Shown here: positions 1 to 6,888 of the stretch, piece after piece
How the letters are laid out: the number at the start of each line of letters is the position of its first letter
Position numbering within the stretch: position 1 is the first letter of the stretch
Source: Euperipatoides rowelli
Taxonomy: Eukaryota > Onychophora > Udeonychophora > Euonychophora > Peripatopsidae
Assembly: GCA_003024985.2 (NCBI GenBank)
Contig: PXIH01S0034972.1
Length of the DNA stretch: 10,957 nucleotides
Strand: one strand, 5' to 3'
The notes under the pieces: model-generated
Databases searched by the model: none
What the model was told of the DNA's origin: nothing
The model's input: only the letters and a program-made list of their open reading frames with translations
Made by a program: the position numbers and the translations under genes

Positions 1-460
1 CCCCCCCCCCATATATACACCCTTGGCTTGACTACTGTATAAACAAATGGTTTAGATATTATTTGACATATATAAAATAAATAGGATAGATAATAGGGGG
101 AAGGGAAAACATTTGTGATTCACACATGAAATAGGTACAACACAATTGTATTTAAACGAGATCAGGCATTACTGCCTTAGCCATATTAAATTGTTACTTT
201 TTTTTCTCTTCAATTTTGTTATGTATTCACAATCAGATGTATTTTGTTGGTTTAATTTCAATAGTTATACAGTATATACTGTAACTTATTCATGTACATG
301 ATTTGTGAATTTATTTTTATTGTAAATATGCATGTTGCATATATTTGCTTTTATGTATGCAATGGCTATGAGCTTACGAATACATTATATGTAGACTTAT
401 ATTCATTTGTACATTACTTTAATATATAATTTATTTAAATTTTTATATACCATATACATT
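1..460. other. AT-rich non-coding stretch with a 16-bp palindrome
   Basis: No coding region is supported here. The window opens with a run of ten C. Visible structure is limited to a short hairpin (AGGCA/TGCCT, about 164-177) and a perfect 16-bp palindrome, TACAGTATATACTGTA, at 268-283. TACAGTA/TACTGTA words recur elsewhere in the window (about 6317-6358), which suggests a common genomic repeat word and not a specific site. Nothing else stands out. Confidence 0.6.
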
Positions 461-469
461 TAGTTGTTT

Positions 470-663
470 AATGCTTGACCTTTTTTTTATTTTTTATTTT
501 TTTCACTGGTCATTCTCTATTTCATTTACATAATTTTAGTACCTCCTACTGTTATTTGTTTATTTCGATCTTATGTGTTTTTTTTTTTTATTTAGAATCA
601 ATTTGACAATATGTATAAGCCAATGGCTTAAATCTTTTAACAATAAATAATAATAATAATAAT
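470..663 (+). mobile_element. possible 3' tail of a non-LTR retrotransposon ending in (TAA)n
   Basis: The stretch ends with a small hairpin (TAAGCC, AAT loop, GGCTTA at 616-630), then AATAAA at 642-647, then TAA/AAT repeats to 663. A 3' stem-loop followed by a short TAA tail is how several LINE families end (the Drosophila I element is the classic example), so this may be the 3' end of a LINE or a dependent SINE on the plus strand. No coding sequence is recognisable upstream and no target-site duplication was found. The left boundary is arbitrary. A chance microsatellite next to AT-rich DNA is the alternative. Confidence 0.3.
642..663. repeat. (AAT)n microsatellite
   Basis: This is an AATA start followed by about six ATA/AAT trinucleotide units, directly continuous with AATAAA. 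It may be the tail of the element described at 470-663. Confidence 0.85.
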
Positions 664-1199
664 CTATTCGTCAGAAATAATGGACGTCCAAGAAACTGGA
701 AATTTTGATCAATATACTCAATAATAAAATTAAAAAAATATGTATAACTTTTTTGTTTTTTAATGAAATTACTTATCTGAACGTCCTCGTAAGGTTACTA
801 ACAAAAAATTATATGCAAATATAGGGAAGTGTTGTACCATGAGGTTTTGGCACCTATTATTCTTGCCACCCCACCCCCCTGGGCACCTTGTTTATATTTT
901 TATTGTAAATATGTGGATGACTTTTTTTATTGTATGGACGTTTTAATGACAAAAAGGACAAATTATTTAGTTGTGAATATTTTCATAAGCTTTTTATTTT
1001 TATATTTTAGTTGTATGGATGTCATCTTTCCCCTTTAAGGGTCCCTTAAGTCACCTTTGGCCTAGGTAATCTTGCTCCTGCCCCTTCTCTCACATTACAA
1101 ATTTGGCACACACACCCCACCTAAAATAAATTGGTCCCCCGCCCCTGTAGAGATACCCGGGACTGACTTCCCCCCCCCCTCCCCTTGGTATGCCTCTGA
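664..1199. other. non-coding; C-rich low-complexity patch at about 850-1190
   Basis: No gene is supported. The first 170 bases are plain AT-rich DNA. From about 860 to 1190 the plus strand carries repeated C-rich tracts (near 868-880, 1113-1122, 1135-1145 and 1171-1184), interrupted by AT-rich DNA at 890-1030. The C runs all lie on one strand. The short reading frame across 829-1038 has no recognisable motif and is probably chance. Confidence 0.6.
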
Positions 1200-1653
1200 T
1201 ACAAAAGTTGCTTGAAGCGCTTACAAATTATAATGTAATGCTAGGATTACCTCCCTGAGCCATAGTGACAAGGTTAAAGCTAGATAGCAAAAAGAACTAT
1301 ACTTTTGTTTTTAGTGTTTAAGTACCTACATAATAATTGTACGGAATGTGAAGGTTAAGATAAAAAATGAAAGTGTTGTATAATAGTTTTAGTATTTCTT
1401 GCACCAGTATGTATAATTGTTGGGTCATGTTTCCAAACAGTTGTGTGTGGAAAGGATTATAAAGATAGTCTCAAGTTAAGATTAAAAATACTAGATGGTT
1501 AAGAGCTGTCGGTAAGCGTGGGGAGAGCAACCACCCGTATGTGTTACCAAAAAGAACCCTGGGAAGGGTCAAGCTAAAAAGTCTGTTGCCAACTGTTAGC
1601 TACCTCTATTGTTTGTTTATAATATTATTTAACAAACATCACTGTATACAAAT
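1200..1653. other. non-coding, nothing recognised
   Basis: No coding region, RNA gene or clear element is visible. A short GC-richer passage at about 1500-1600 contains a stretch near 1557-1573 that resembles 1947-1964 (GGGAAGGRTCAAGC core). This might mark fragments of one old repeat in direct orientation, but the similarity is too short to define an element. Confidence 0.5.
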
Positions 1654-1812
1654 TAGGCTAGTATCGAACATACAAATCTTATCAACGAATCAGTGACAAA
1701 TTACAACACCAAATAATATGTTATCTAGGCTAGTATCAAACATAAATATTAATAATGAAACAATAACAAACTATATTATCATTTAAAATGTCAGCTAGGC
1801 TGGCATTATTTG
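1654..1812. repeat. diverged tandem repeat, 70-72 bp unit, about 2.2 copies
   Basis: The word TAGGCTAGTATC starts at 1654 and again at 1726, and TAGGCTGGCAT starts at 1796, giving periods of 72 and 70 bp. Both units share the order TAGGCTAGTATCRAACATA, an AT-rich middle with a CARTRACAAA word, and a GTYAKC end before the next unit. Divergence between units is clear, so this is an old minisatellite-like duplication. It has no coding potential. Confidence 0.75.
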
Positions 1813-2039
1813 ATTCCAACTATATTAGATCACTGTAAAACCAAATTTGATATATTTAGGATACAGATACCATCACAACATTCCCTTTGCATTTTTTTTT
1901 TGAGCAGGAATTAGTTTGGGACTACAATTTTCTACTTAAGCCACCTAGGGAAGGATCAAGCCTCTGGAGGAAGGGTATAGACGGAGTGGGGGAGACTGCA
2001 AACTCTATCGTTTGCCAACCTTCACTGTCTGTAAACTCA
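1813..2039. other. non-coding flank of the retrotransposon remnant
   Basis: No supported gene. A reading frame of 71 codons lies across 1887-2102 on the plus strand, but it has no motif and overlaps the minus-strand pol-tail remnant at its end. The region might include untranslated or LTR sequence of that retroelement, but no paired LTR was recognised. Confidence 0.45.
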
Positions 2040-2605
2040 AGAAACCAATATTATGAAGTGGGAGAGGGGGTATATAATCCCAAAATATATATATTTTTTT
2101 AATTTATCATCCAATGTAGTATAGTCAAACACCTTTCTCAACTCAGTGCTGGAGGTTTCAGATATGAACAATGTGTCACCAGTGACAGTATAGTTTAGTA
2201 CTTCACCTGGATGGTTAATGAGGCATTAAATAGGGATGATGTTTACTCTGTTCTGGGTTGTTCAAGTACCTTTTTGATTGTGTTACAGAAACAACCGATA
2301 TAGAGGATGTGTCATCAATGATGTATACCCTATTATGTTTTTAATGGCTGTACTAGAGTTTTCTTCAATAAATGTCTCTTCCATTAGAGAATTCTTAAAC
2401 ACTTGTTCGGGTCCGGTGTTCACTACATCAGGGATGATTACAGAATCTGGTGATACTATGACAGAATCATCACCAAACAAATTGAGATTTTCAGGAAAAG
2501 TATCAAAAGTTTTATCTCAACCCAGAGAAGAAATGTGTGGGTAATAAGGGTAAATTTAGGATATATGACAATGCACACTCTGATCACTGGAGTGAAGAGG
2601 TTTAA
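2040..2605 (-). pseudogene. retrotransposon pol C-terminal tail remnant, downstream of the integrase
   Basis: Read on the minus strand, this continues the integrase remnant at 3613-4405 in the same frame once the element at 2602-3612 is disregarded: the last integrase residues (NNYEF) are followed here by a KPLHSSDQS-type segment. The main open stretch is 2286-2516 and a second is 2040-2225. They share one frame but are separated by stops at 2283-2285, 2262-2264 and 2226-2228. The peptide is acidic and Ser/Thr-rich. Two segments are similar to each other: 2319-2411 (ending ENSSTAIKNIIGYTS) and 2115-2210 (ending ETSSTELRKVFDYTT). This suggests an internal repeat in the pol tail or the start of a downstream ORF. 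No domain is recognised in the tail itself. It is a dead copy with several stops and probable frameshifts. Confidence 0.6.
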
Positions 2606-2619
2606 CACGTTCGCTGTGG
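2602..2619 (+). repeat. left terminal inverted repeat of the piggyBac-like element
   Basis: TTAACACGTTCGCTGTGG begins with the TTAA target. It matches the reverse complement of the right end in TTAACAYG, the TCGCTG core and the following G, with a mismatch at the C/T and T/A positions near the middle. Confidence 0.7.
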
Positions 2620-2843
2620 AAGATAATTTGAAATACTCTGCTATATGTGGAATAGTTTTTTCTTATAAAATGCATTTATATATTATGATATCTTTATATA
2701 AATACTTAATATTAATTATTATAAAATGTGATGTAGTTTTTAAGCTGCGTCTCAGATCTGAGTCAGCCGCATATTGCTAATATTTTTATTACTGTGTGCA
2801 AAAAGACTTGGATCCATTTATGTAAATTATTATGACAAAAACT

Positions 2844-3118
2844 TCTATTTTTTATCAGGAATTATAATATATAAACAGAAATGGTTTCCAACAAACAGAT
2901 TTTTTTTATGATTATTTTCTAAATGTTGCATTCATTACACTTGTATTTACTGTATATCCAAATAATACATTACGTTAAATATTTCAAAATCTATAACAGA
3001 TAGAAAAAACCTTAAATAGTATTTTTTGTTTTATTTTTTTCTCAGAAATTTTAATATATAAAGGAAAAAAATTTCCAACAAATAGTATTTTTTTATAATT
3101 TTTTTTCTAAATGTCAGC
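2844..3118. repeat. diverged direct repeat pair inside the piggyBac-like element
   Basis: About 88 bp at 2844-2930 is similar to 3028-3118, an offset of roughly 185 bp. Shared landmarks in order are a T-rich tract ending YATCAG or CTCAG, AATATATAAA, TTTCCAACAAA, a second T-rich tract and TTTCTAAATGT. The copies differ by many substitutions and small indels, so the duplication is old relative to the one at 3301-3431. Confidence 0.65.
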
Positions 3119-3300
3119 CATACAAAAAAAAAGCCAGTTCATCTTATATTTCCCATTGCTGTTTTTCTATCGTTAAAGAGAGAATTTTTTGGTTTTGATT
3201 TTTGAAATCTGCATTAAATTCTGATTTTAAAAATGTATAAGTTTATTCCTAAATGTTTTATANTATTTGTATTACGCTACCTGAAAATCAAAATTTCAGA

Positions 3301-3431
3301 ATCACTTGATAAATTTTGAAAATAAAATCACTGTGACCCCAAAACTAAAGAAAATTTCAAACGATNATCACTTGATAAATTTTGAAAATAAAATCACTGT
3401 GACCCCAAAACTAAAGAAAATTTCAAACGAT
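3301..3431. repeat. identical 65-bp tandem duplication joined at an N
   Basis: Positions 3301-3365 and 3367-3431 are identical, starting ATCACTTGATAAATTTTG and ending TTTCAAACGAT, with a single N at 3366 between them. Perfect identity with an ambiguous base exactly at the junction may be a sequencing or assembly artefact; a recent tandem duplication is the alternative. Confidence 0.9.
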
Positions 3432-3534
3432 CCAGAAATATGTTTTTTTATTTCCTATTTTGTGCCTAAATCATAAAATATGTTTTACACTGTTGCTCAA
3501 CTCATATTTGCATTTTGAAGCTTGTAATACAATG

Positions 3535-3612
3535 GACTCGGATTCGAGTCATCAGCATATTGTGAAAGTTTGCGTTGACTCGGATTTGAGTCATACGCAG
3601 CGATCATGTTAA
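3535..3612 (-). repeat. right terminal inverted repeat and subterminal palindromes
   Basis: The right end, read inward, starts TTAACATGATCGCTGCG. Two 16-bp near-palindromes, GACTCGGATTCGAGTC and GACTCGGATTTGAGTC, lie at 3535-3550 and 3577-3592, 42 bp apart. Repeated palindromic motifs just inside the ends are candidate transposase-binding sites. That role is inferred. Confidence 0.6.
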
Positions 3613-4405
3613 ACTCATAATTGTTCTCAGACAATTGCCTCATGACCCGAAGGAAACCACTATACCACAGACTTAGCTTGACAGTTACAACTTTAAGTTT
3701 TGATGACAGACGAAAATCCATAATTTTAACTAAATCATTATGTTTAAATATATGGTCTTTCTTCTTTTCTCAAATTATTTTTTTATGCATAGCATGAGCT
3801 TTATTAAACTTCATGTTGGCAATTTGGTGTAGCAAATAAATTTGTTCCACCAGATGATAGTGATCAAGAGTTATATAAACTTCCTCTAGGTCATCAGGAC
3901 AGGAAAATTCATTTTTCAGAAGAAAGTTCAAATCTCTCCTACATAAAGATATGAGGGAGATTTACCTATACTTTCCTGGGGAGCAATCCTGACAGCAAAT
4001 AAAAATGATTAATATGCTGGTCCCAGGTATTGTATAGCGCTTCTAAAAAACAGCAAGTTTAGGATGTTACTGTTTTAATGGCTTGCACGGATTTGTTGGA
4101 CTCCAGATGGTGTATTGAGCTTTTGTGATGTTTCACATTCATCATCAAAAGGGTACCATTAAACACTTTAGTAATAAGTTGTATGCCCTGGCATAAATAA
4201 TAATTTCTGGAACTCCATGCCTACTTATGATTTTCATAAATTTATCACTTGTTTGGCAGTGGCTTCTCTAATAGGATAGCATTCTATCCATTTGGTAAAA
4301 TTGTCAATAAATATGATGGAATATTTATTGCCTGATACCGTTCGTGGCAATGGACCAATGAAATCTAAGACTAGATATTGCATTGGCTGAGTAGGTGACA
4401 TCAAA
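3613..4405 (-). pseudogene. Ty3/gypsy-type retrotransposon integrase remnant
   Basis: Read on the minus strand, the order matches an LTR-retrotransposon integrase. The core start gives LDFIGPLP (4345-4368), continuing to IDNFTKWIECYPI with the first catalytic Asp in DFIGP. Next comes RHGVPEIII in a shifted frame (about 4200-4240), then VKHHKSSIHHLESNKSV in another frame (about 4085-4130). The C-terminal part gives FKHNDLVKI (about 3730-3756) and LWYSGFLRVMRQLSENNYEF, which resembles the GPY/F module. Integrase inserts element cDNA into host DNA. This copy is dead: it has at least two frameshifts and several stops, the second catalytic Asp position (IIIYARAYN, about 4178-4205) reads Ala, and the catalytic Glu after SV reads Gln (4083-4085). 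No zinc-binding domain, RNase H or reverse transcriptase was recognised upstream, so the copy is truncated at about 4400. The lower-coordinate side is interrupted by the TTAA-bounded element. Confidence 0.82.
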
Positions 4406-5440
4406 ACAGTGAATGAACAAAACAGTCAATATAAAGAAGGAAAAATTGGGAAGAAAAATATCACAGGTGAATCTTTATTAAATAAACATAGGTGTTCTGC
4501 TTTTCTAATTTTGTGTATGTTCGTTTAATTCTCCATTGGCTGGATTATACTTAACTTAATATCTTGTCATTTCATCTTTTTCTCAATTCCATTTTTTACA
4601 TGGAAGAGAAGGAGGATTTAAATTAGGAAACGGGCTCCCCCTTGCTAGCTGGTGTTGGTATTCTGAAATGGGACCCAAGATGGCTCTCTTGCATCCCAAA
4701 GATTTATTTTTGTACCTGGTAAATTAGCAGGTAGCTGTTATTTTCTTCTGATTCATTTGTAAAAACTAAAAATGACATCCAGTACATTTATATGTAAATC
4801 AGTCTTCTAATTGATTTCATATACCCTCATAAAAGTTTCTTTACTAAAATTTTCTTCCATAAGTTTTAAATAAAAGTTATTAAAGTTATTTGGAATATTC
4901 ATTTAATATTTATTTTAATCAAAACAGTTGTTGGATAATTTTGAAAAAATGATTTACTATTTTATTCAATTTCTCAACAAGCATGTTTTACTAGTAACAT
5001 GAACCATGCCTGCGGACACAAACAGTAGACCCAATGTTGATGTCACTATCTGCCATCTTGGTAAACTGTAGTCGATTGAAGTGAACAAAGTTTATAATAA
5101 ATAATTAATTAAATCAAAAGTTTCTCTCCTTGAATTTTTAGCATTATTCATTATTATTCATCTCAGATCGATATTAGATTTCCCAATGAGAGAGCAAGGG
5201 CATGAATTCATGATAATTTCCCATTAAGAAAGCAAGGCCAGGCTACGGTACAGCATTACATGTATTATGTAATCACTCGACTCTTGATAGTCTCAGTTAT
5301 CTATTTTCAATCTTATTATAATACATTTAAATTATAATATAAAAATAAAACATCTAATCAAAAATCAAAACTTAATTTATTTCTTAAGCTCTAATTTTAC
5401 TTCCTATATACAGGCGAACTCTGCTCACAATATAATAACA
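4406..5440. other. non-coding, nothing recognised apart from minor repeats
   Basis: No gene is supported over about 1 kb. A GC-richer passage at about 4605-4690 has no recognisable element structure. A small imperfect direct repeat lies at 5178-5199 and 5217-5238 (TTTCCCAWTRAGARAGCAAGG), 39 bp apart, with a perfect 12-bp palindrome CATGAATTCATG at 5201-5212 between the copies. The rest is AT-rich. Confidence 0.55.
5178..5238. repeat. short direct repeat pair with 39-bp spacing
   Basis: Two copies of about 22 bp, consensus TTTCCCAWTRAGARAGCAAG, differ at a few positions and flank the palindrome CATGAATTCATG. This is a small local duplication of unknown origin. Confidence 0.6.
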
Positions 5441-5529
5441 TCTAGCTCCTAGGGATATGAAGCACATTACATCTTAAATAAAATATTAAATATTAAAAAT
5501 TAAATAATGAACAAAAGAGAAGTAACAAT

Positions 5530-6280
5530 TTAAGGATTGGAGTTGCAAGCATTAATGAAGGAAACTATATGCGATTTGTCAGCACAAACTGTTCTAACAT
5601 TTCTTTTGAAGAACATATCAGAACATCTTGTACTAATACCCTTGGTTTGAAAAACTGTCTTAGGTAAGTACTCAGGGAATGATCTGAAAAACTGAATTGC
5701 AAATTTTAAGTGCAACTCAATTCTTCTTACCTCAAGGGGTTTAAACCCTAATAAGGCCAAATCATTGGAATAGTTAGTATGGGCATTCCCCCATTATAAT
5801 CCTAACATCAAGGCATCGAACCTTCTCAAAGGATTTAATCTGAGATTTAATTAGAAGGGGTGCCAAACAGGACAGCAATACTCGAGAATGGGGTGAATGA
5901 AAGTTGTATATGTATCAACTAGAACTTACGAGTAGCGCCAATTCTTCTAAGCATATTATAGCATGTGTAATTACTTATTAGCTTTGCTGATTCTTATATA
6001 TTAGACACTTGGCATCCCCATTTAATGTCACTTTGGACGAAAACCCCTAGTATCAAATGAACCCACAATTTCCCATTGGTAGTTATTTATTGAGGCGCGA
6101 AGGCTCTTGATCAAACGAGAGAGAGTGATCCATGATAAAACACTTATCAATGTTGAAATTAATCTTTAAGTCATTGGATTGATTAACAAGGTCATTAAAT
6201 GAGTTCTGAATCATTTCATTGGGTATAGATTGATTTACTTTACCAAGGATATGGTTAGATCATCTATATATGTGAGATGT
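5530..6280 (-). pseudogene. non-LTR retrotransposon reverse transcriptase, C-terminal half, degraded
   Basis: On the minus strand the recognisable order is YIDDLTISLV at about 6241-6270, the polymerase YxDD motif with both Asp codons intact (6259-6264). It is followed by NQSNDLKINFNIDKC, then VQSDIKWGCQVSNI in the position of the LINE 'LGV..DLKW' segment. Next come CYNMLRRIGA, FIHPILEYCCPVWHPF (the conserved 'P.LEY...VW.P' segment) and GFKPLEVRRIELHLKFAI ('L..R...' segment), ending INACNSNP before the stop at 5530-5532. The last stretch, 5530-5760, is one intact frame of 76 codons. Upstream parts need several frame changes and contain stops. The order fits the Jockey/CR1-like group of LINEs, but the clade cannot be fixed. 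The fingers, most of the palm, and the endonuclease are absent, so this is a 5'-truncated dead copy, as is usual for LINEs. Confidence 0.85.
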
Positions 6281-6300
6281 AATGAGTATTCTGACATAAG

Positions 6301-6358
6301 GAGAGAGAGGGAGATGTACAGTATATACATAACAGAGTAGCCTAAAGGCTATACTGTA
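6301..6358. repeat. GA-rich tract and nested inverted repeat
   Basis: GAGAGAGAGGGAGA at 6301-6314 is followed by TACAGTATA (6317-6325) pairing with TATACTGTA (6350-6358). A smaller AGCC/GGCT hairpin (6339-6342 with 6347-6350) lies just inside. No function is evident. Confidence 0.55.
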
Positions 6359-6460
6359 TTCTAACTAACACACACATTTTTTAATTAGAAACATTACTTT
6401 GTTAAAACTTTTTAAAATAATAATTTTGAGTTGTTAATTTTTTTTTTATCTCATTCTCAG

Positions 6461-6534
6461 GCTACTGGTGATGACTTAACTTACAGTCTTGAAGGAGTAA
6501 ATAATGGAAACTATTTTGTTATTAGCAGTACCAG
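6461..6534 (+). CDS. internal exon encoding a cadherin-repeat-like segment (partial gene)
   Basis: A 74-nt candidate exon. It is preceded by a strong polypyrimidine tract and CAG (acceptor ending at 6460) and followed by CCAG|GTAAAA (donor starting at 6535). Read from its first base it is open for 24 codons plus two bases and gives GDDLTYSLEG, then NYFVISST. The order LTYSLEG...YFVIxxxT matches the middle of an extracellular cadherin repeat, where 'L.YSL' and 'F.I...TG' strands are conserved. Cadherins are membrane adhesion proteins with calcium-binding repeats; the calcium-site motifs (DxD, DxNDN) would lie in neighbouring exons. No other exon of the gene was found in the window. The match is short, so another beta-sandwich extracellular domain is possible. 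Confidence 0.55.
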
Positions 6535-6878
6535 GTAAAACCAAGAACTATGATTTAAATCTGTAAATTTAAGCTTTTTTTTTATTTATTTTGCCAAGTT
6601 TATTTACAGTTTATTTATATAGTTCCAAATATGGATGATGATTTTGACTACTATTTCAAATATTCTGCACACGAGTTTAAAAATTGGAGTTTACCTCACT
6701 TCTATTGATTATTAATTAGTTTATCGTTTGATAAAAAGTAATCCTTTTATTTTTTGGTTATTAATATTTCCTTCTATATTCACCAAAACTTCAGTTGCAA
6801 AAATATTTTTTCCTCACACAGTATTTAATCTATTTTTAAAATTCTTAAAATTCTCTAAGAATATTTTTATTTTGTTAA
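6535..6878 (+). other. probable intron sequence, nothing else recognised
   Basis: AT-rich DNA between the exon's donor site and the foldback element. The plus-strand frame at 6728-6964 is compositional (Phe/Ile/Leu/Lys-rich), has no motif and runs into the left arm of the transposon, so it is not annotated as a gene. Confidence 0.55.
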
Positions 6879-6888
6879 TCATCCTCAG
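6879..6888 (+). repeat. candidate 10-bp target-site duplication, left
   Basis: TCATCCTCAG abuts the left end of the foldback element. TTATCCTCTG directly abuts the right end at 10489-10498, matching at 8 of 10 positions. A 9-10 bp duplication is typical of Mutator-like and some foldback elements. Two mismatches mean the insertion is old or the match is partly chance. Confidence 0.5.

Larger units (their letters stand above)
2602..3612. mobile_element. non-autonomous piggyBac-like DNA transposon, about 1.0 kb
   Basis: The element is bounded by TTAA at 2602-2605 and 3609-3612. Its inverted ends are TTAACACGTTCGCTGTGG on the left and, reverse-complemented, TTAACATGATCGCTGCG on the right. TTAA duplication and TTAAC-starting ends with a CGCTG core fit the piggyBac superfamily. 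Subterminal palindromes support this: CTCAGATCTGAG at 2751-2762 on the left, and GACTCGGATTCGAGTC at 3535-3550 and GACTCGGATTTGAGTC at 3577-3592 on the right. Each of 2751-2780 and 3535-3562 is followed by a GCATATTG word. No transposase coding is visible, so it would need a transposase supplied in trans. The AT-rich interior contains two sets of direct repeats and two ambiguous bases (3263, 3366). It is inserted in a minus-strand pol remnant whose frame resumes across the site. Confidence 0.72.

Noticed and set aside
829-1038. Plus-strand 69-codon frame
   Set aside because: Phe/Tyr/Leu-rich low-complexity peptide from T-rich DNA with no homology signal recognised.
1500-1610. Possible tRNA or tRNA-derived SINE in the GC-richer passage
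   Set aside because: No convincing A-box and B-box pair or cloverleaf could be read.
2278-2544. Plus-strand frame of 88 codons
   Set aside because: It is antisense to the minus-strand pol-tail remnant, which has a continuous frame with the integrase. The plus-strand peptide has no recognisable motif.
2535-2780. Plus-strand 81-codon frame
   Set aside because: It spans the boundary between the pol remnant and the TTAA element, so it joins two unrelated sequences.
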